Assembly: GCA_964016875.1 (NCBI GenBank)
Contig: OZ024736.1
Span: 38,844,707-38,908,706 of the forward strand
Source: Fallopia convolvulus
Lineage: Eukaryota > Streptophyta > Magnoliopsida > Caryophyllales > Polygonaceae
Direction: 5' to 3'
Length of the DNA: 64,000 nt
Position numbers and translations under genes: made by a program. A model generated the notes under the pieces. The model made no database searches, had not been told where the DNA came from, and worked only from the letters and a program-made list of their open reading frames with translations. Below are positions 34,771 through 47,065 of the stretch, piece after piece (position 1 is the first letter of the stretch; the number at the start of each line of letters is the position of its first letter).

Positions 34771-35397
34771 TTATTGGGTAGTAGAAGTAGTGGCGGAGGC
34801 CGTACTCGTAGGTGGCAGTGGCACACTACTACTACTACTCTCCCCAGCGCCGCCCTCTGGCGGCGGGGGAGGAGGAGGATTGTTGCGCTTTCGCTTCTTC
34901 TTCTCGTAGGGGACGCCGCGGGCCTTGGACTGGGCCTGCCGGACCTCTCGGAGGTAAATCCGGACGGGGCGGGCGGCGAAGGGGTTGGACTCGGGGCGGC
35001 CGCCGTTCTCCTCGAAGGCGGCGCGGAGGCGGCCGATGAGGGCGTCGAGGCTGCCCCAGGCCTGGCGGAGCGGGCAGGGGCAGGGGGCAGGCGGGTTCGG
35101 CTGCCCGAAGTAGGGGCAGCCCGTGACGTGGACCTTGGTCTTCCCGAACTGGTCCAAGTACTTGAGGAACTCGATGACGTGGGCGCCGCTGCACCGCGCC
35201 AGCGTCAGCGGCGGCTTGTGGTTCCTCAGGTACTGCTGGAACGTGTTCCAGTCGCGCCGCTTCTGGGACTCGTAGCGGCTCGGCGCAGCAGCCGTTGATG
35301 GAGATGAGCCGGATGCTGGCTGAGGTGGCGGCTGATCTTCTCCGGATACGGATCCGGTTGGGTCGGATCCTGGTGGGGGTCCGGATGAGGGATCCAT
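34771..35397 (-). CDS. LSH: ALOG-domain (LSH/G1) transcription regulator
   Basis: A single uninterrupted exon of 208 codons. The N-terminus is Pro/Ser/Gly-rich and disordered. The ALOG domain runs from about residue 40 (RYESQKRRDWNTFQQYL) through RCSGAHVIEFLKYLDQFGKTKVH and the zinc-ribbon-like insert (CPYFGQPNPPAPCPCPLRQAWG) to FEENGGRPESNPFAARPVRIYLREVR. The KKKRKR cluster after it is the expected nuclear localisation signal. Ser/Thr/Pro-rich tail. ALOG proteins are plant-specific DNA-binding regulators of meristem, organ-boundary and light-dependent growth. The whole family signature is present. The start is the only Met before the domain. The exon is far richer in GC than its surroundings, and its GC third positions create long overlapping frames on the other strand that I regard as shadows. 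Which LSH paralogue it is cannot be told from here. Confidence 0.95.
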   Translation of the reverse strand: MDPSSGPPPGSDPTGSVSGEDQPPPQPASGSSPSTAAAPSRYESQKRRDWNTFQQYLRNHKPPLTLARCSGAHVIEFLKYLDQFGKTKVHVTGCPYFGQPNPPAPCPCPLRQAWGSLDALIGRLRAAFEENGGRPESNPFAARPVRIYLREVRQAQSKARGVPYEKKKRKRNNPPPPPPPEGGAGESSSSSVPLPPTSTASATTSTTQ

Positions 35398-35799
35398 ATA
35401 TAAATTAAGATATATAGAGGTAGCTAGCGCCCCGGCCGCCGCTAAGAATGAATTTGTACACAGTTTCTTGAGACGATCGATGTGTAAGATTTTGTTGGGG
35501 GCAGGGGGAGTGGATTTTGGCGTGGAATTTTGGAGAGGGGAAGAGGTATTATTTTGGGGGAGCGTTAGTACTAGTTTGGAGGAGGGGGGAATATAATAGT
35601 GAGGGGGAAAGGAGAGGGGGAGAGAAGAGAAGAGAAAGGCAAGTCACGTGGGAATTGGGCCCCGCACCACACCCAGGAGGATCGAGCAACATGTGTTAAC
35701 GTACTCTTTCTCATTCATTCCTTGCTCCTTCCACCGGCATAAATTTTTCTCCACTCTTGCCCCCTGCCTCATTCCTATGGTTTTTTTACTTTTCATTTT
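35398..35799 (-). promoter_or_regulatory. LSH upstream region with CT-rich leader
   Basis: Upstream of the LSH ATG on its strand. The block 35575-35640 is almost pure G/A on the plus strand, that is a C/T-rich tract on the LSH strand, as often found in plant 5' UTRs and GAGA-type promoters. No clear TATA box. Confidence 0.45.
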
Positions 35800-37012
35800 G
35801 AGGAATTTGCGAATAAGTACCCGATATGTGATTCTATTTGCAAAAAAACTTCCGTTACTGACATTTTTATTTTAAATCACCCATTAAATACATTTTGTTG
35901 TTAAGAATCACCTGTCTATCAGCTCTGTCAGATTTTCCGTTAAAAGATGTCATTTTACCATTATACCTTTTTTAAAAAAAAACATTACTCATTCTACCAG
36001 GTTTTGAATCACCTTTGTTCTCTTCGTCTCCCTTCTTTGTTCATCAAATCCATTTGCTTTTGGGTGATTGTTTTAGTTGCACTTTTGGGGATAGTGGACG
36101 ACAGCGTCATCATCGTCTTCTTTACAGTACCGAACAGTGCAGTTGGAGGACGGAAATTCTACCAATTCCAGATGGGCGAAGCTTGCCAAGGACTGTTTGT
36201 GTAGGTGATGTAGGCTACATAAGTCATATAATCGAATTTTTAAGTGGATTTGGCAATGGTGGGATAGGAAGACTATCTAGAATTAGAGAGAATGTGAGGG
36301 AGCTTCAGCTGTGATTTGCCTCTTTCGAAGGGCTTCAAGTTGGAAGTGGACAATGTATGAGGAAGATTGGAGCTCGCAATTGTCAAAGGAGGAGATAGAG
36401 ATGATGGCTTGATTGAAGAACAAGTTGGAGAGGTCATCACCGCATGAAAATTGGAGGAGGATGGGTGAATTTGAAGGATTTCATGGAGGAGACGAAGGGC
36501 GTTGTTTGGGAACGAGAGCAGTGGGAGTTGTGTAGGAGACTAAGAGAGGCTCATCGACGACAAAGTTGGAGAGACCGAAGCCAATGTTGCAGACAATGCA
36601 ACAATAGTCAATGTGCTTGGTGGTAAAGTTGTTGCGGGAGAAGAACGTCTCCCTAATAAGGCAACGCCGCTCCTTCCAACATTGGACGATGTCTTCATGG
36701 TCCAGTTTCAAAGCTTGCACCACATTGAGGAATCAATTGAGAGAGAGGAGGTAAAAGGGGTACAGAGGTAAGGGTAAAATAGACAATTTTAAACCTATGG
36801 GAAAAGTGGTAAAAAATATTTGTATTTTTGTTCGAAAAGCATGTGCAAAATTGTCTTTTCACACTTTTTAACGAATAATCTAACGGTGTTAATGGACAGG
36901 TGGTTCTTTGCAACGAAAATGTATTTAATGGGTAGCATAAAATAAATACATTAATAGCGGGTGGTTTTCCGCAAATACGACCATATAGTGGATGTTTATT
37001 CGCAAATTTCTA
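35800..37012. mobile_element. Mutator-like element with long TIRs
   Basis: Inverted repeats of about 150-170 bp: the left arm (GAATTTGCGAATAA..., ...ACCCATTAAATACATTTT, ...CACCTGTC) matches the reverse complement of the right arm ending at 37012. A near-perfect 9-bp duplication flanks it (TTTCATTTT 35791-35799; TTTCAATTT 37013-37021). The interior of about 0.85 kb has mixed composition and short frames only, possibly captured gene pieces (Pack-MULE). I could not identify a source gene. Confidence 0.75.
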
Positions 37013-37052
37013 TTTCAATTTATTAGCCAAAAAAAATATCTCTAATGAGTTT

Positions 37053-37765
37053 TAGGGTGGGCTTTCATTGTGACCGACCCACCCGTTTTTACCCACCCAA
37101 CGGGTGAAAACACAATCAAAGCGAGTGACGGGCGGTTCGTGTGACGGGTGAAACGGGTTATGGGTCGAGTAAGGGTGAGATTTTATCACCCAATAGCCCG
37201 ACCCAATAACCGAACCATCACCCGTTTCATCCAAACCACCGGTATAACCCATTTCAACTCATAATTTCTAATATTTGTGTGGGCCTTTAAAGTCACCATA
37301 TAAGACATTTCGGGCCTTTGATAAATAAGCTCATTTGTTTCCCAACCCATTTATTTACCTGATTGGCTCTGTTCTACACTTCTACTTTCTAAGTAATTCT
37401 AATTTCTAACCCTAGTATATCTTTCACCTTATAAAATCATCGCTCACTAGTCACTACCTCTGACCTCTCTCTTGAAGACTTCTCTTCAACCAGAACCACC
37501 AATAGCATAAAATACAACGGGTATACAACGATTATTATTTATGGGATTTGATTTTATTTATGTATGGATTATGGATATTTGTTTTAGTTTATGTATGACA
37601 ATTTATTTATTGACATAAAATGTAGCGGTTATACAACAATTATACGGGTGAACGGGTCACCCATATAAGCAATGGGTGACGGGTGGGTCGGTGAGGCATT
37701 TTAACTTGTGGGTCGGGAGGTGGAATTGCTTCACCCACCCATAACCCGACCCATTGACAGCCCTA
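37053..37765. mobile_element. Non-autonomous hAT-like element
   Basis: The right end reads, in reverse, TTAGGGCTGTCAATGGGTCGGG; the left end is TTTAGGGTGGGC. Both arms are packed with GGGTCGGG/GGGTGA words in inverted orientation (CCCGACCC against GGGTCGG). 713 bp, non-coding. No convincing 8-bp duplication (AGTTTTAG against AGTCTTAG at best). It begins only 31 bp after the long-TIR MULE's duplication. Confidence 0.6.
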
Positions 37766-37918
37766 AGTCTTAGCTTGGTACTTATGATAAAATTTGTGTT
37801 GCATGTATCATGTTATATGCGTATATAGCTATTGTGAAACTTCAGTGGGTTGATAGATTGCGAGTCATGTGTATATGAGTGAGTAGTTTATTATAAATGC
37901 AACTGGTCAAATCTAGTT

Positions 37919-38818
37919 TGTTGGATCGTGATGTGTGAGTAACTAAATACGGAACTAGCAACATTCATTGGGCAACGAAAATAGTACTAAAATAGAAACA
38001 CAGTATTTAGAGAGGAAAACATTCTATCCGACCAACAAGTCGTAGAAAGAAAAACATCTACCCCTTAAACTTCTTCTCAGAGGATTTCAATAACACACTA
38101 ATGTATTAAGCTTAACGGTTACACGACATGTCAGGTTCCTAGGCAACTTCGGCACCAATCGAAGTTCAATCAACTAGACTTCTACAACCCTAATCGTAAG
38201 AGATAAACAATAGATGAACTACAAACTTGAGTACTCAAACTCCTACATGAAAACCTTCACATTAGTTCTCATAAAATGCATGAACACTTAAGATCTCACT
38301 TCTCACTTGTCTTCAATCACACTTTAATCCTTGCTAAGACTAGCCTTTTATAGAGCAACCACCGAGTCTGATCTCAAACACAATCTTGTCGTATTGCGTT
38401 GATATTCCACTCAATAGATCTCACTAAAACGGATTACAGAAATATAAAATATCCCCAAATCTTCAATCGATTGGATATTTTCCATAACCAACCAATGTCG
38501 GATTTCTTCCACTTTCCTTGATCAAATCTTCCATCTTTGATCTTATCTTCTCACAAACAACCGAGCTTAGATGTTGAAACTTTGCACATCTTCGCAATCG
38601 ATCATTTGCTTAAGATTCGGTAACCTAACATAAATAAAAAGTTGCATATCTTCCAGAATAGCCTTTCTAGATCATCACTCCTTCTCTCCATTGTTCCGTC
38701 ACCCTTGACGATGTTCTTATTGCTTTCCTGTAATGCTTATGTGGACAAACACATTAAACCATCAAAGTTTGTCATTATCAAAACTAAGAGAAACCATGGA
38801 ACAGTGAATGTTCCAACA
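37919..38818 (-). mobile_element. Solo LTR
   Basis: 900 bp bounded by TGTTGGA and TCCAACA and flanked by a perfect 5-bp duplication TAGTT (37914-37918 and 38819-38823). A TATA box on the minus strand (CTATAAAAGG near 38350) sets its orientation. No internal region or partner LTR is present, so the element was probably lost by LTR-LTR recombination. Confidence 0.85.
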
Positions 38819-38949
38819 TAGTTGACACTAATATGAAATTTGAAATCTTTTTTTTTATTTCGTCCATATGAAATTTTTGTATGCTGATAGACTAGAGGCC
38901 ATATCAATATATAGAAGCGTAAAAGTGATATAAAATGAGAGTTTCTCAC

Positions 38950-39835
38950 TCAAACTGTGTGACTATAAGCTAGATCAAACCCATTCGAATAGCTAAGTCA
39001 AGCATTAGGACCAAAATACTTTAGCTTAGAAAGCTAAGGTAGAGAGAAAGATTAGATGGGTTATGGGAAAGAGGACTTGTGTATCCTTGGAAGGCTTTAC
39101 AAGGCTTAATTTGAGTACGACTTTGCTTAGATGGGTTGCAAATGAGGGGTTGGAGGTGTATTTATAGGCAAACCACCCCTCCGTTGGCTAAGGTGGATTC
39201 TAGAGAATCATAGGCCAAGTTACAACTAGGCCTCTTTAGATCCTTCCTTTATAAACTTCTCTTTACAAGCTAGTCTGTAATAATCTAAAGTAGTCTACAC
39301 TTATTTACAAGTATCTCCACATGTCTAGATAGTTATCTAACAACCTAGGCTTATCTAGAAGCTTATTTAACATTCCGTTGGCTAAGGAGGATTCTAGAGA
39401 ATCATAGGCCAAGTAAAACTAGGCCTCTTTAGATCCTTCCTTTCTAAACTTCTCTTTACAAGCTAGTCTGCAATAATCTAAAGTAGTCTACACATATCTA
39501 CAAGTATCTCCACATGTCAAGAGAGTTATCAAACAACCTAGGCTTATCTAGAAGCTTCTTTAACATTCCATTGTCTTCTAGAATATTACATAAGGTTTCA
39601 ACGTCTTCAATCTAGAAGCTTCCACAAGATTCCGATATCTTCTAGAAACTTCTGTTACCTTTCGGATTCTTCTCAATGCTTCCACAATCTTCTTGAAGTT
39701 TTCATAGTCTTCTGGTTTCATCAAGATGAGCCTAGATGCACCTTGATTCCTCCGGAATAATCTGGAAAACTCTTCAATCGGCCATGGCTAGCCGAGCCCG
39801 GTGCCTTTTTTGACACGAAACCATGGCCCATGTCA
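38950..39835 (-). mobile_element. Partial LTR of a minus-strand retrotransposon
   Basis: On the minus strand a polypurine tract GGTGGGAGAA is followed at 39835 by TGACATGGGCC, the start of an LTR. A TATA box (CTATAAATACACC) lies near 39160. The other LTR end near 38950 is uncertain. Upstream sequence to about 39930 looks like the tail of the internal region. Confidence 0.55.
39181..39567. repeat. Tandem duplication, 194-bp unit
   Basis: Two copies, 39181-39374 and 39375-39567, both start CCGTTGGCTAAGG and end TTTAACATT. They differ at only a few positions. It lies inside the LTR remnant. Confidence 0.85.
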
Positions 39836-42045
39836 TTCTCCCACCGAATCTTATAATGTCCTCGTTGCATCGCCTTCGGTCTTGTCAACCCCTTTATCAC
39901 AAGAGACCTTGACTCCCATAGAATAAAAACTTAATAATAAGATAACACTAAAAATGTTGTTTCTAACTGATGTTCTAGAATCAGTGTTATTTCAGAGTAT
40001 ACGTACAGTTCATCCAAATGAGGTTCATAAAATGTTTATTCCTAGCTAGTTTATAAATTATCGCAATGTTATTTATGCTCTTCTATTAAGTTGATTTGCG
40101 ATCCTGATATAATGACGCAATATATATGAGATTACCCGAATCCAAGTGGCTGGTCAAATGTCATCTCAAGTTATGACAATAAATATTTATATTGCTCTAC
40201 TCTTTTCTCATTTTTTTGGTCGAATTAAAGCCTTTTCTGTTTTCTCATTTTAGGTGCAAATTCATCCAAGTCGATCTGATCTTATATTAAACAATTTTCT
40301 AATCTTCATTATATTCGAGTTTTTACAAATTACATTAAAAAGATAATCAACAATTAATCAAAATTGCATGGTAACAATGACATTCTTTATTTGGGGGTTA
40401 ATTTTCAGTTTTGTTGTTTTATTCCTTTTTTGGTGAAAACCCGACCGAGACAATGGTGGAAAGCATGAACGTCAATACTCAAAAAGAAAAAAAAACATGA
40501 CCAAGAAAACAGAGAGATCCACAGTAAAAACACATGTGGAAAGGCAGGTTAAAAGCAAAGGGAGATTGGTTAATGAGGGATTCCATAAGAGGTAAGTCTT
40601 GTGTTTTTTCACACTGTAAAATGCTTCTTCTGAAATTACATGTGGCATGTTTGGTCCCATCTACATTCATCGATCCAAACGCATAATTTCGTACACCAAT
40701 TAATAAGGATTCTCGATTTAACCCATATGTAACTGCAAGTCTACAACTAAACTTGATCATTTTAGTATAACTACGTACACTCGATCATTTATAACTATCA
40801 ATAAAGATATGGTCCCATCTATAATTTATCTTTGAATTTAAAATTAAAATTTGAAAACACTCGTATTATGATTTTAAGTTGGTATGAGTAGAGATTTTGA
40901 AAAATGACTGTTAGTGTACAAAAAATTCGTCTTTAATGCATTGGTTGAATATTTTCTTCACATTCTGCTCTAATCAACTTTTAACCTAGAATCTGCAAAA
41001 CAATTAAAAAAGGGAGCAGGGACCTCCTAATCTACCTTCGATGTCTAAGTCAGAAGAGCAATTGTTGATTGAACCTCGAGGTAAAGGAGAAGACTTGCGT
41101 GCGAGCTCAGTGAATACGAGGTGTACATCATATATATGGCGAATTGAATACATGTATTTATAATGCAGGAGAGTGAGTAGGGGGGCGAAAATTCCACCCC
41201 TATGTCCGGCCGATATGGTGCCTTGCCACCCAAGCAAGCGATATCTTGCTCCCTATCTTTCGACTAAGATAGAATCCTCCATCATCGAATAACCATCATA
41301 TTTAATTTTATATTAAAATACTCAAAGATAAAAAAGCATAATAAATAAAAATATCTTTATGGAGGATAATAGCGAAAATAATTATGGAGATTAATTTTAC
41401 CCGCTCATAAATGTCCGACTTAGGTTTTAGTTACGTTAGAACGCAACTAAAATGTAAGTATTGTAGGTCCTACACGTACGAAGTGACCATGCGGATTAGT
41501 CGACGAGGTCCCCTCATGCACGTTTTCATATATTCGTATATTTTTCAATCCATGAGTGAATATCATGGAATCCTTTACTCCTCTACATACACGCATATGT
41601 AGAAGTCTGTTAGTGCGATGAACTAACGTTGCACTCTTTTTTTTAATGCAAGACTTAAACTAATGCAAAAACTGACTTTTATTAAAAATAAACATGTATG
41701 ACATGATCTTAAGGATTGAACTATTGAATGACAAATAAAAATATAAGGGCCGCATCAAAACCACGTGGGAACAAGAGTGCCCTATTTACATGCATTTCCT
41801 AATCCCGAGATCCCTGCGCTAGGGAATACGGGTGGCCGCGATCCACGATCGTGGCTCTTCTCCTGAGAAGAGATGCTCTCTGCCACAGGTCCGCGTTCGC
41901 AGTTCGTTAATCTACAACCGCGGTTTTCAAATCCGCAGTTGGGGTCTTCCATTTTGCGGTCTTGGTTTCGCCTTAGAAGGAGTCGTGCTCTCTTGACCTA
42001 ATCCGCGGTGGCGGCTCTCGGGCCCACAATCGCGGTTACGCTCTG
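39836..42045. other. Gene-free stretch
   Basis: Mostly AT-rich. A GC-rich block at 41805-42045 carries repeated CCGCGGT/GCGGT words and CACGATCGTGG (about 41844-41854), reminiscent of the RTCGTG cluster near 30 kb. No gene is recognised. Confidence 0.4.
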
Positions 42046-44346
42046 TAACACCCCCTTTTTGTACAGGGATATTACTGCCAGTGAGCCCGAGTTTAAACTT
42101 TCGAAGTCACCTAAGGCTTATAGTAATTACGAACTTAATCAAAAACTTTAAAACGCGGAAGATATAATTATGAAAGGTGCGGAAGTCGCATACAAATATG
42201 AGTAACTCAAATGATTACAAACTGGAAATGGGAAGGGTCCCACAAGTCGGAACCTCGACCCTTAAAATCTATTCTGAACTTATTCAATCTAACCACCTTC
42301 GACCAGATGCTCCTCAAGCTTGTTCTCCCTCTTCAAGCTTGCTCCTCATGGTCCTTGGTGATGTAGAACTCCACTCCTGATGTGTCGCGATGAGAAATGC
42401 GATGGACACTAGCCGATCATGCAAAGAAAATAAACGGTCGGTTAGTCTTGTGACAGACTAAGCAAATGGATTTTGGAAGGTTGTTTGGTTTTTAGGAAGG
42501 GACGAGTTGGGATGTCGAGTACCGAATGAAAGCCGGCCCCATCCTCGGACCTCCTATGAAAACTATGATTTGAAAAAAAGAATGAGAACATTATCCAAGG
42601 GTGAGTCTCGGTTTCGAAAGAAAATGTTTACTTATGTTGAGAACTTGGGTTTCACAAATTTAGTCACGTGGGTAATTAAACCTCTCGTTGATCACGTTTC
42701 CCTCTACCAACCTCATCGCATATGTGTTGTGCAAATTCATATTGGAACCAGTGAATTATGAAATCCGAGAGTAAGGATTGATGATGTCCAAAGTGGTAAA
42801 ATAGAAGGTAGGTCCGGGACAAAAAGAATAAACAGACCCGACGGGACTCCCAAGGTGGATTCAGGGGCCCAGAACCGTACCCGTCATTTAATTAAACAAA
42901 ATTACTATCTCCGCAAGGTCTTCCGAAACCTCGAAGCGAGGTCTAAACCTCGTCACCGACTCAACTAACATGCCCGCCCACTCGGACCACTCAGCTGGCA
43001 CCGCTCCCCCAAACCAATCACCAGTTGCCTCACCTCCGGACCAATCAGAAGCCCTGATATCGGGCGTCCCACATCGGACGATGATCAAAACTCGACTTCC
43101 CAATTCTCTATAAATAGAGGAGAACCTCGTAGACAGAGGGGGTCGAAAAACATCTTGAACTCAAGAACTATCTTGCTCGTTGAAGATCGACGTGATTGAA
43201 ACATCGTCAAAAGACATCGCTATAGACAAGTGAAGTCCACAAAAAGACCTCAAGTCACACAGGGCCCTCGCTCACATCAAAGACCTCGCTACACAATCTC
43301 TCAAGCCATCTTCACCACACTCTTAGCTCAAGCCTCGCGCCAAGACCAGTCAAGCGACACCTAGGTGGTAGAATAGCAATTAGGAGATCTCGAACATTGT
43401 TAGACCGAGATCTCGAATACTCGTAGGAGGTCTAGGGTGTAAATATAGTTTATTTGTAAGCCTCGTTAGCTTGTAACCTCGTTGTAAAGAAGCATTGAAT
43501 AAAAAGCAAGCGTTTGCACAATCGAATAAAATAATCTCGTTTCTTGTCATCTAGCGAAAGGTTTATTTCGGGTTTCATCAAGGATGGCATTCCATTTTGT
43601 ACTAGCCTTCCTATCATTTTAATTGTCGCCAACGGGCGCATACTTAACCTCTACCAATTTTAATGATCACGATATCGTTCCACTTGGAATTAAGCATACT
43701 TTTTAAGAAAGACAAAATGTAGGTTACATCCCACAGAAATACTCAAAGGTTGGGTTGCAAGCCCAGACTAGCACGAGCTACAAGCCATCACCCCTCATCG
43801 AGCGAGCGGGTGTTGATCATAGTCTTAAAGGTAGAGCAACTGCTCAAGATTAAAGTCGAATGAATCGACGTGTATAACATAAAGTGCGCAAACACAAGCC
43901 TACTCATCTAGGCACACATATCACAAGGCAACGGCCCCACACTTCATATAGCATAACCTAAGTACGACTAGGACAATATAAATCCTAGATTCAATTTATT
44001 ACATACAAGAGTTCCCAATATAGTTATAAAATACTTTTAAAGCATATGAAAACATATAACACGATATGAGACATGCTTTGAAAAATAAAGTGATGCATAA
44101 AGGACGTTTCATGGAAATCGAACCCAAACCACTTGCTTCGAAATTGGCAAAGACAGGTTACGAATAGATCACTCTCGTTACTAACTTGGACTCGTTCCTA
44201 CAAAGGTGAGCAGCCGGGTCGGGCCCGACCTACTCACGGGCCAAACATGGAGAAATTCTTAACAAGAAAAACAGGGCGAAATTCAGAGCCTTCGTTCTCC
44301 TTCGTCCGATATCAATTCGGGGCGTGTGAGTAGGTGTTGGAACCGC

Positions 44347-44391
<45 letters not shown>

Positions 44392-45500
44392 CCAATGATA
44401 TAAAATGGGAAAATTTTGATTGTTTATGGAAGATGAACAGGCCAGAAAACCGAGCATGTGCTTTATTTTTAAACATGAACGAGATTGAACTTAATTGGAA
44501 AATTCGAGGCTTCGTATGACGTTTTTATGAGACATCTTGTGAAGAAGAATGGTAGATAACGATCACTACTACCATCTGGGTTTTTATAGGCCCAAAATCG
44601 ACCCCCAATCGATTCACATTCCGGGCTTGAAAGCCTATCCTCCCTAAACTAAATCGTCACTAGTTTAATCTGACATTATCCACACATTAATGGTAAGTTC
44701 AAACGATTCAGCCACCAAAATTACTACCCATTATTATCTCTTATCCATACACGCCGACAATTCTATCCAATTCGAACTTTGAAAGCCGAAACCAATTTCA
44801 CCATTTTAGAGTTTCGAACAAGGTCAGAAATTAATCCCAAAATTTTTATTTTTTGCAACAATTGATTGAGGGGTTTGATAGAAAATGTCATGGGCTTTCC
44901 GGAACATCTTTCGGATCGAAAATCCGTTGAGAAACGAATGAGTTATGACCATTTGAAATTTCGAACCAAAGGTTGAAGATGTTGAAAATCGGGATTGATT
45001 TCTTTTGCTCAAATTACACAAACAACCCCTCTAGTTTTATAAAAGTGATAAAAATGTCCTTCCCTCTTAATTTTGTACTTAAAACAAATAGTTATCATAA
45101 GAACTTTAAACAATTTATTTGATTAAAATTTAGCTTTAAAATAACTAATTACATAAATTTTAGAAAGATTATTATATTACTTCTTCTTAAGTTTTAATAA
45201 TTATAATTATTCTTTTGTAATTTTAATTAATAAATAAGACACATATTATTAATGGTTACATTTTAATATTATAATAATCATAAAACCATAATTCTTATGG
45301 TTCATAAGTAATATTTATAACAATATGAAGAATAATTTTTGTAACCTTAAATATGCTCTTACCCTTATAAACCAACCTTATAACATTTAAAATGTTAAAA
45401 CATCAAAACTTTATGAAATAAAATATGTAAATATTTTATTATATTAAAGGAAAATATAAAATTACATTTGTACCCTTTATAAAAATGAGGGATATTATAC
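42046..45500 (-). mobile_element. Nested LTR-retrotransposon remnants
   Basis: TGTAACACCCCC at 42046, read on the minus strand as ...GGGGGTGTTACA, is a common Ty3/gypsy LTR end; a minus-strand TATA (CCTATAAAAACCC) lies near 44585. Inside it, about 42800-43660 looks like a second, plus-strand LTR: TATA CTATAAATAGAGG near 43110 and polyadenylation-type AATAAAAAGC near 43498. No coding domains survive and the boundaries are approximate. Confidence 0.4.
44348..44388. repeat. (GA)n microsatellite
   Basis: About 20 uninterrupted AG dinucleotides. Confidence 0.97.
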
Positions 45501-45530
45501 GCTCCTAGTCCTCACTTCTTGGCTCGTCTT

Positions 45531-45743
45531 CTATCCTTTGCATAAAATCTGTTTTAGAACGATTTCCCTTAGAGCACATACGTGCCTCCGACATATAAGC
45601 CAAAACCGAACTACCGCATCTTCATCATTAAACCAGATCATTTGATGGAGGGTTGATGGTACCGCTCCTATCCCATGAATCCATGACCTTCCCAAGGTCA
45701 AGTTGTATGGGGCAAGTGTTGTGAGAGTTTCTTGATCAACCAA
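45531..45743 (-). pseudogene. Ty3/gypsy aspartic-protease fragment
   Basis: A 70-codon frame containing YNLTLGRSWIH.....VPSTLHQMIWF. The pattern YN-LGRxWIH-PSTxHQ is the C-terminal part of plant Ty3/gypsy retropepsin. The DTG active-site half is missing and the frame ends soon after. Immediately upstream on this strand is LTR-like DNA, so the fragment is probably the target of another insertion. Confidence 0.6.
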
Positions 45744-45769
45744 ACAAGCAAATAAATATATAGATCAAG

Positions 45770-47065
45770 ACTCTGCTGAGTATAGCGAAGTCAGGTTCGT
45801 CCACGGGAGAGAATCAGTTCCAAAGTTTTGTTAACTTAGGGCAAACAAGAGCAAGCAAGAGATGACTTGTATCAAAAGGTAAAAGATTTCTAAGGTTTAG
45901 GTATCACCACAACAACAATTATGCACGCCAACACCAATGAATCACAAAGATCAAGCTTTTATCACATAAAGATGCCAACTTTCGTCAACCATGTAAGCAA
46001 ATCAATTAACTTTCGTTAAATCACTAAACTTTTCTATCTATCTCAAACTTTAATTAGGATTAACAAACTTTCGTTTCAAAATCCTAACCACCTATTCTGA
46101 TTCACAGTTGTCTTTTTCGAGTCAAACTTTCGATCAAGGATTTAAGCACAAGAAATAGATTATGGATAAAAACATTCAAATCATAATCATATATAGGCAA
46201 GCACACATAACCATTGGGCTAAACCCAACCTTAGAAAAGAAAAAACTACTCACACATCATTGTAGCAAACAACTAAATTGAATTAAAAAGAAAACTTACA
46301 CGTTCCAAAACAATTGTTCTTCCCAAAATCTTCAAAGGTGTGTGCTTCAAAACTAACGTGTCTCTCCTCCAAAAGCATGATAAAATGTGATAAGAAAACT
46401 AAAGCTAAGACAAGGATTTTTATACTAAAGGCTCACACACCTCCTAAGGAAATAAAATCTATCAAGATATATCTTCAAAGAAACTATCTAAAAACACAAG
46501 ATACGGGATATTTTAATTAATTGCATGTTGACTCAGTTTGCCGCTACCGACACAGTGGTCCCTCGGTATAGACCCCCGTCAGGGTCGGTGGGGTTTCTTG
46601 GACTTTCCTTCGACTCCTCTTCTCAGTTTTAAGCCATCATTACCGACCCTAGGCGCCTCGGTAACGACCTTCCTCAGCTCAGAGACCCCTCGTAACTGAG
46701 ACATCTCCCTCGTTATGGGGGTCGTTACATTTATCTCTCGATTCTTCCTCTCATCGACTCCTTTGGGACTGTAACGAGCCTCCAATCTTCACATATGGCT
46801 CGAACGTTCTCATCCTTCATTCCTTTCACCTCATTCCGCCTCCATTCCTTTCATGTTTTTCCTTGGCTTTCCTCCACTCCTTGTAATGCTCTGAAACAGC
46901 TCTTAAAACCTACAAAACACCACCAAAGCTTATGTAGACTCCATATCTTAAACAAATACGAAAACCTACTCAAACGAATCTAAACCAAACACAAAAGCTA
47001 AGAAAACGCCTCAAACACACTCAACTAAAAACCTAAAAACACAACTAAAAAGGCGGACATCAACA
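45770..47065 (-). mobile_element. LTR-like remnant inserted beside the protease fragment
   Basis: On the minus strand it starts TGTTGATGTCCGCC (47065), has a TATA-like AGTATAAAAATCC near 46425, and ends near the protease fragment around 45770. The GC-rich middle (46530-46700) contains repeated words related to GTAACGAC/CGGTA. No partner LTR or target duplication was found. Confidence 0.35.

Noticed and set aside
34750..35298. Long plus-strand and second minus-strand frames overlapping the LSH gene.
   Set aside because: They are shadows of the GC-rich third positions; only the minus-strand 208-codon frame shows a protein family.
37045..37773. 8-bp target duplication AGTTTTAG/AGTCTTAG for the hAT-like element at 37 kb.
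   Set aside because: One mismatch, and it overlaps the TAGGG terminus on the left, so it is not convincing.
46795..46983. Short frame starting MARTFSSFIPF as a small gene.
   Set aside because: It lies in LTR-like DNA, with no family match and no supporting splice or promoter context.
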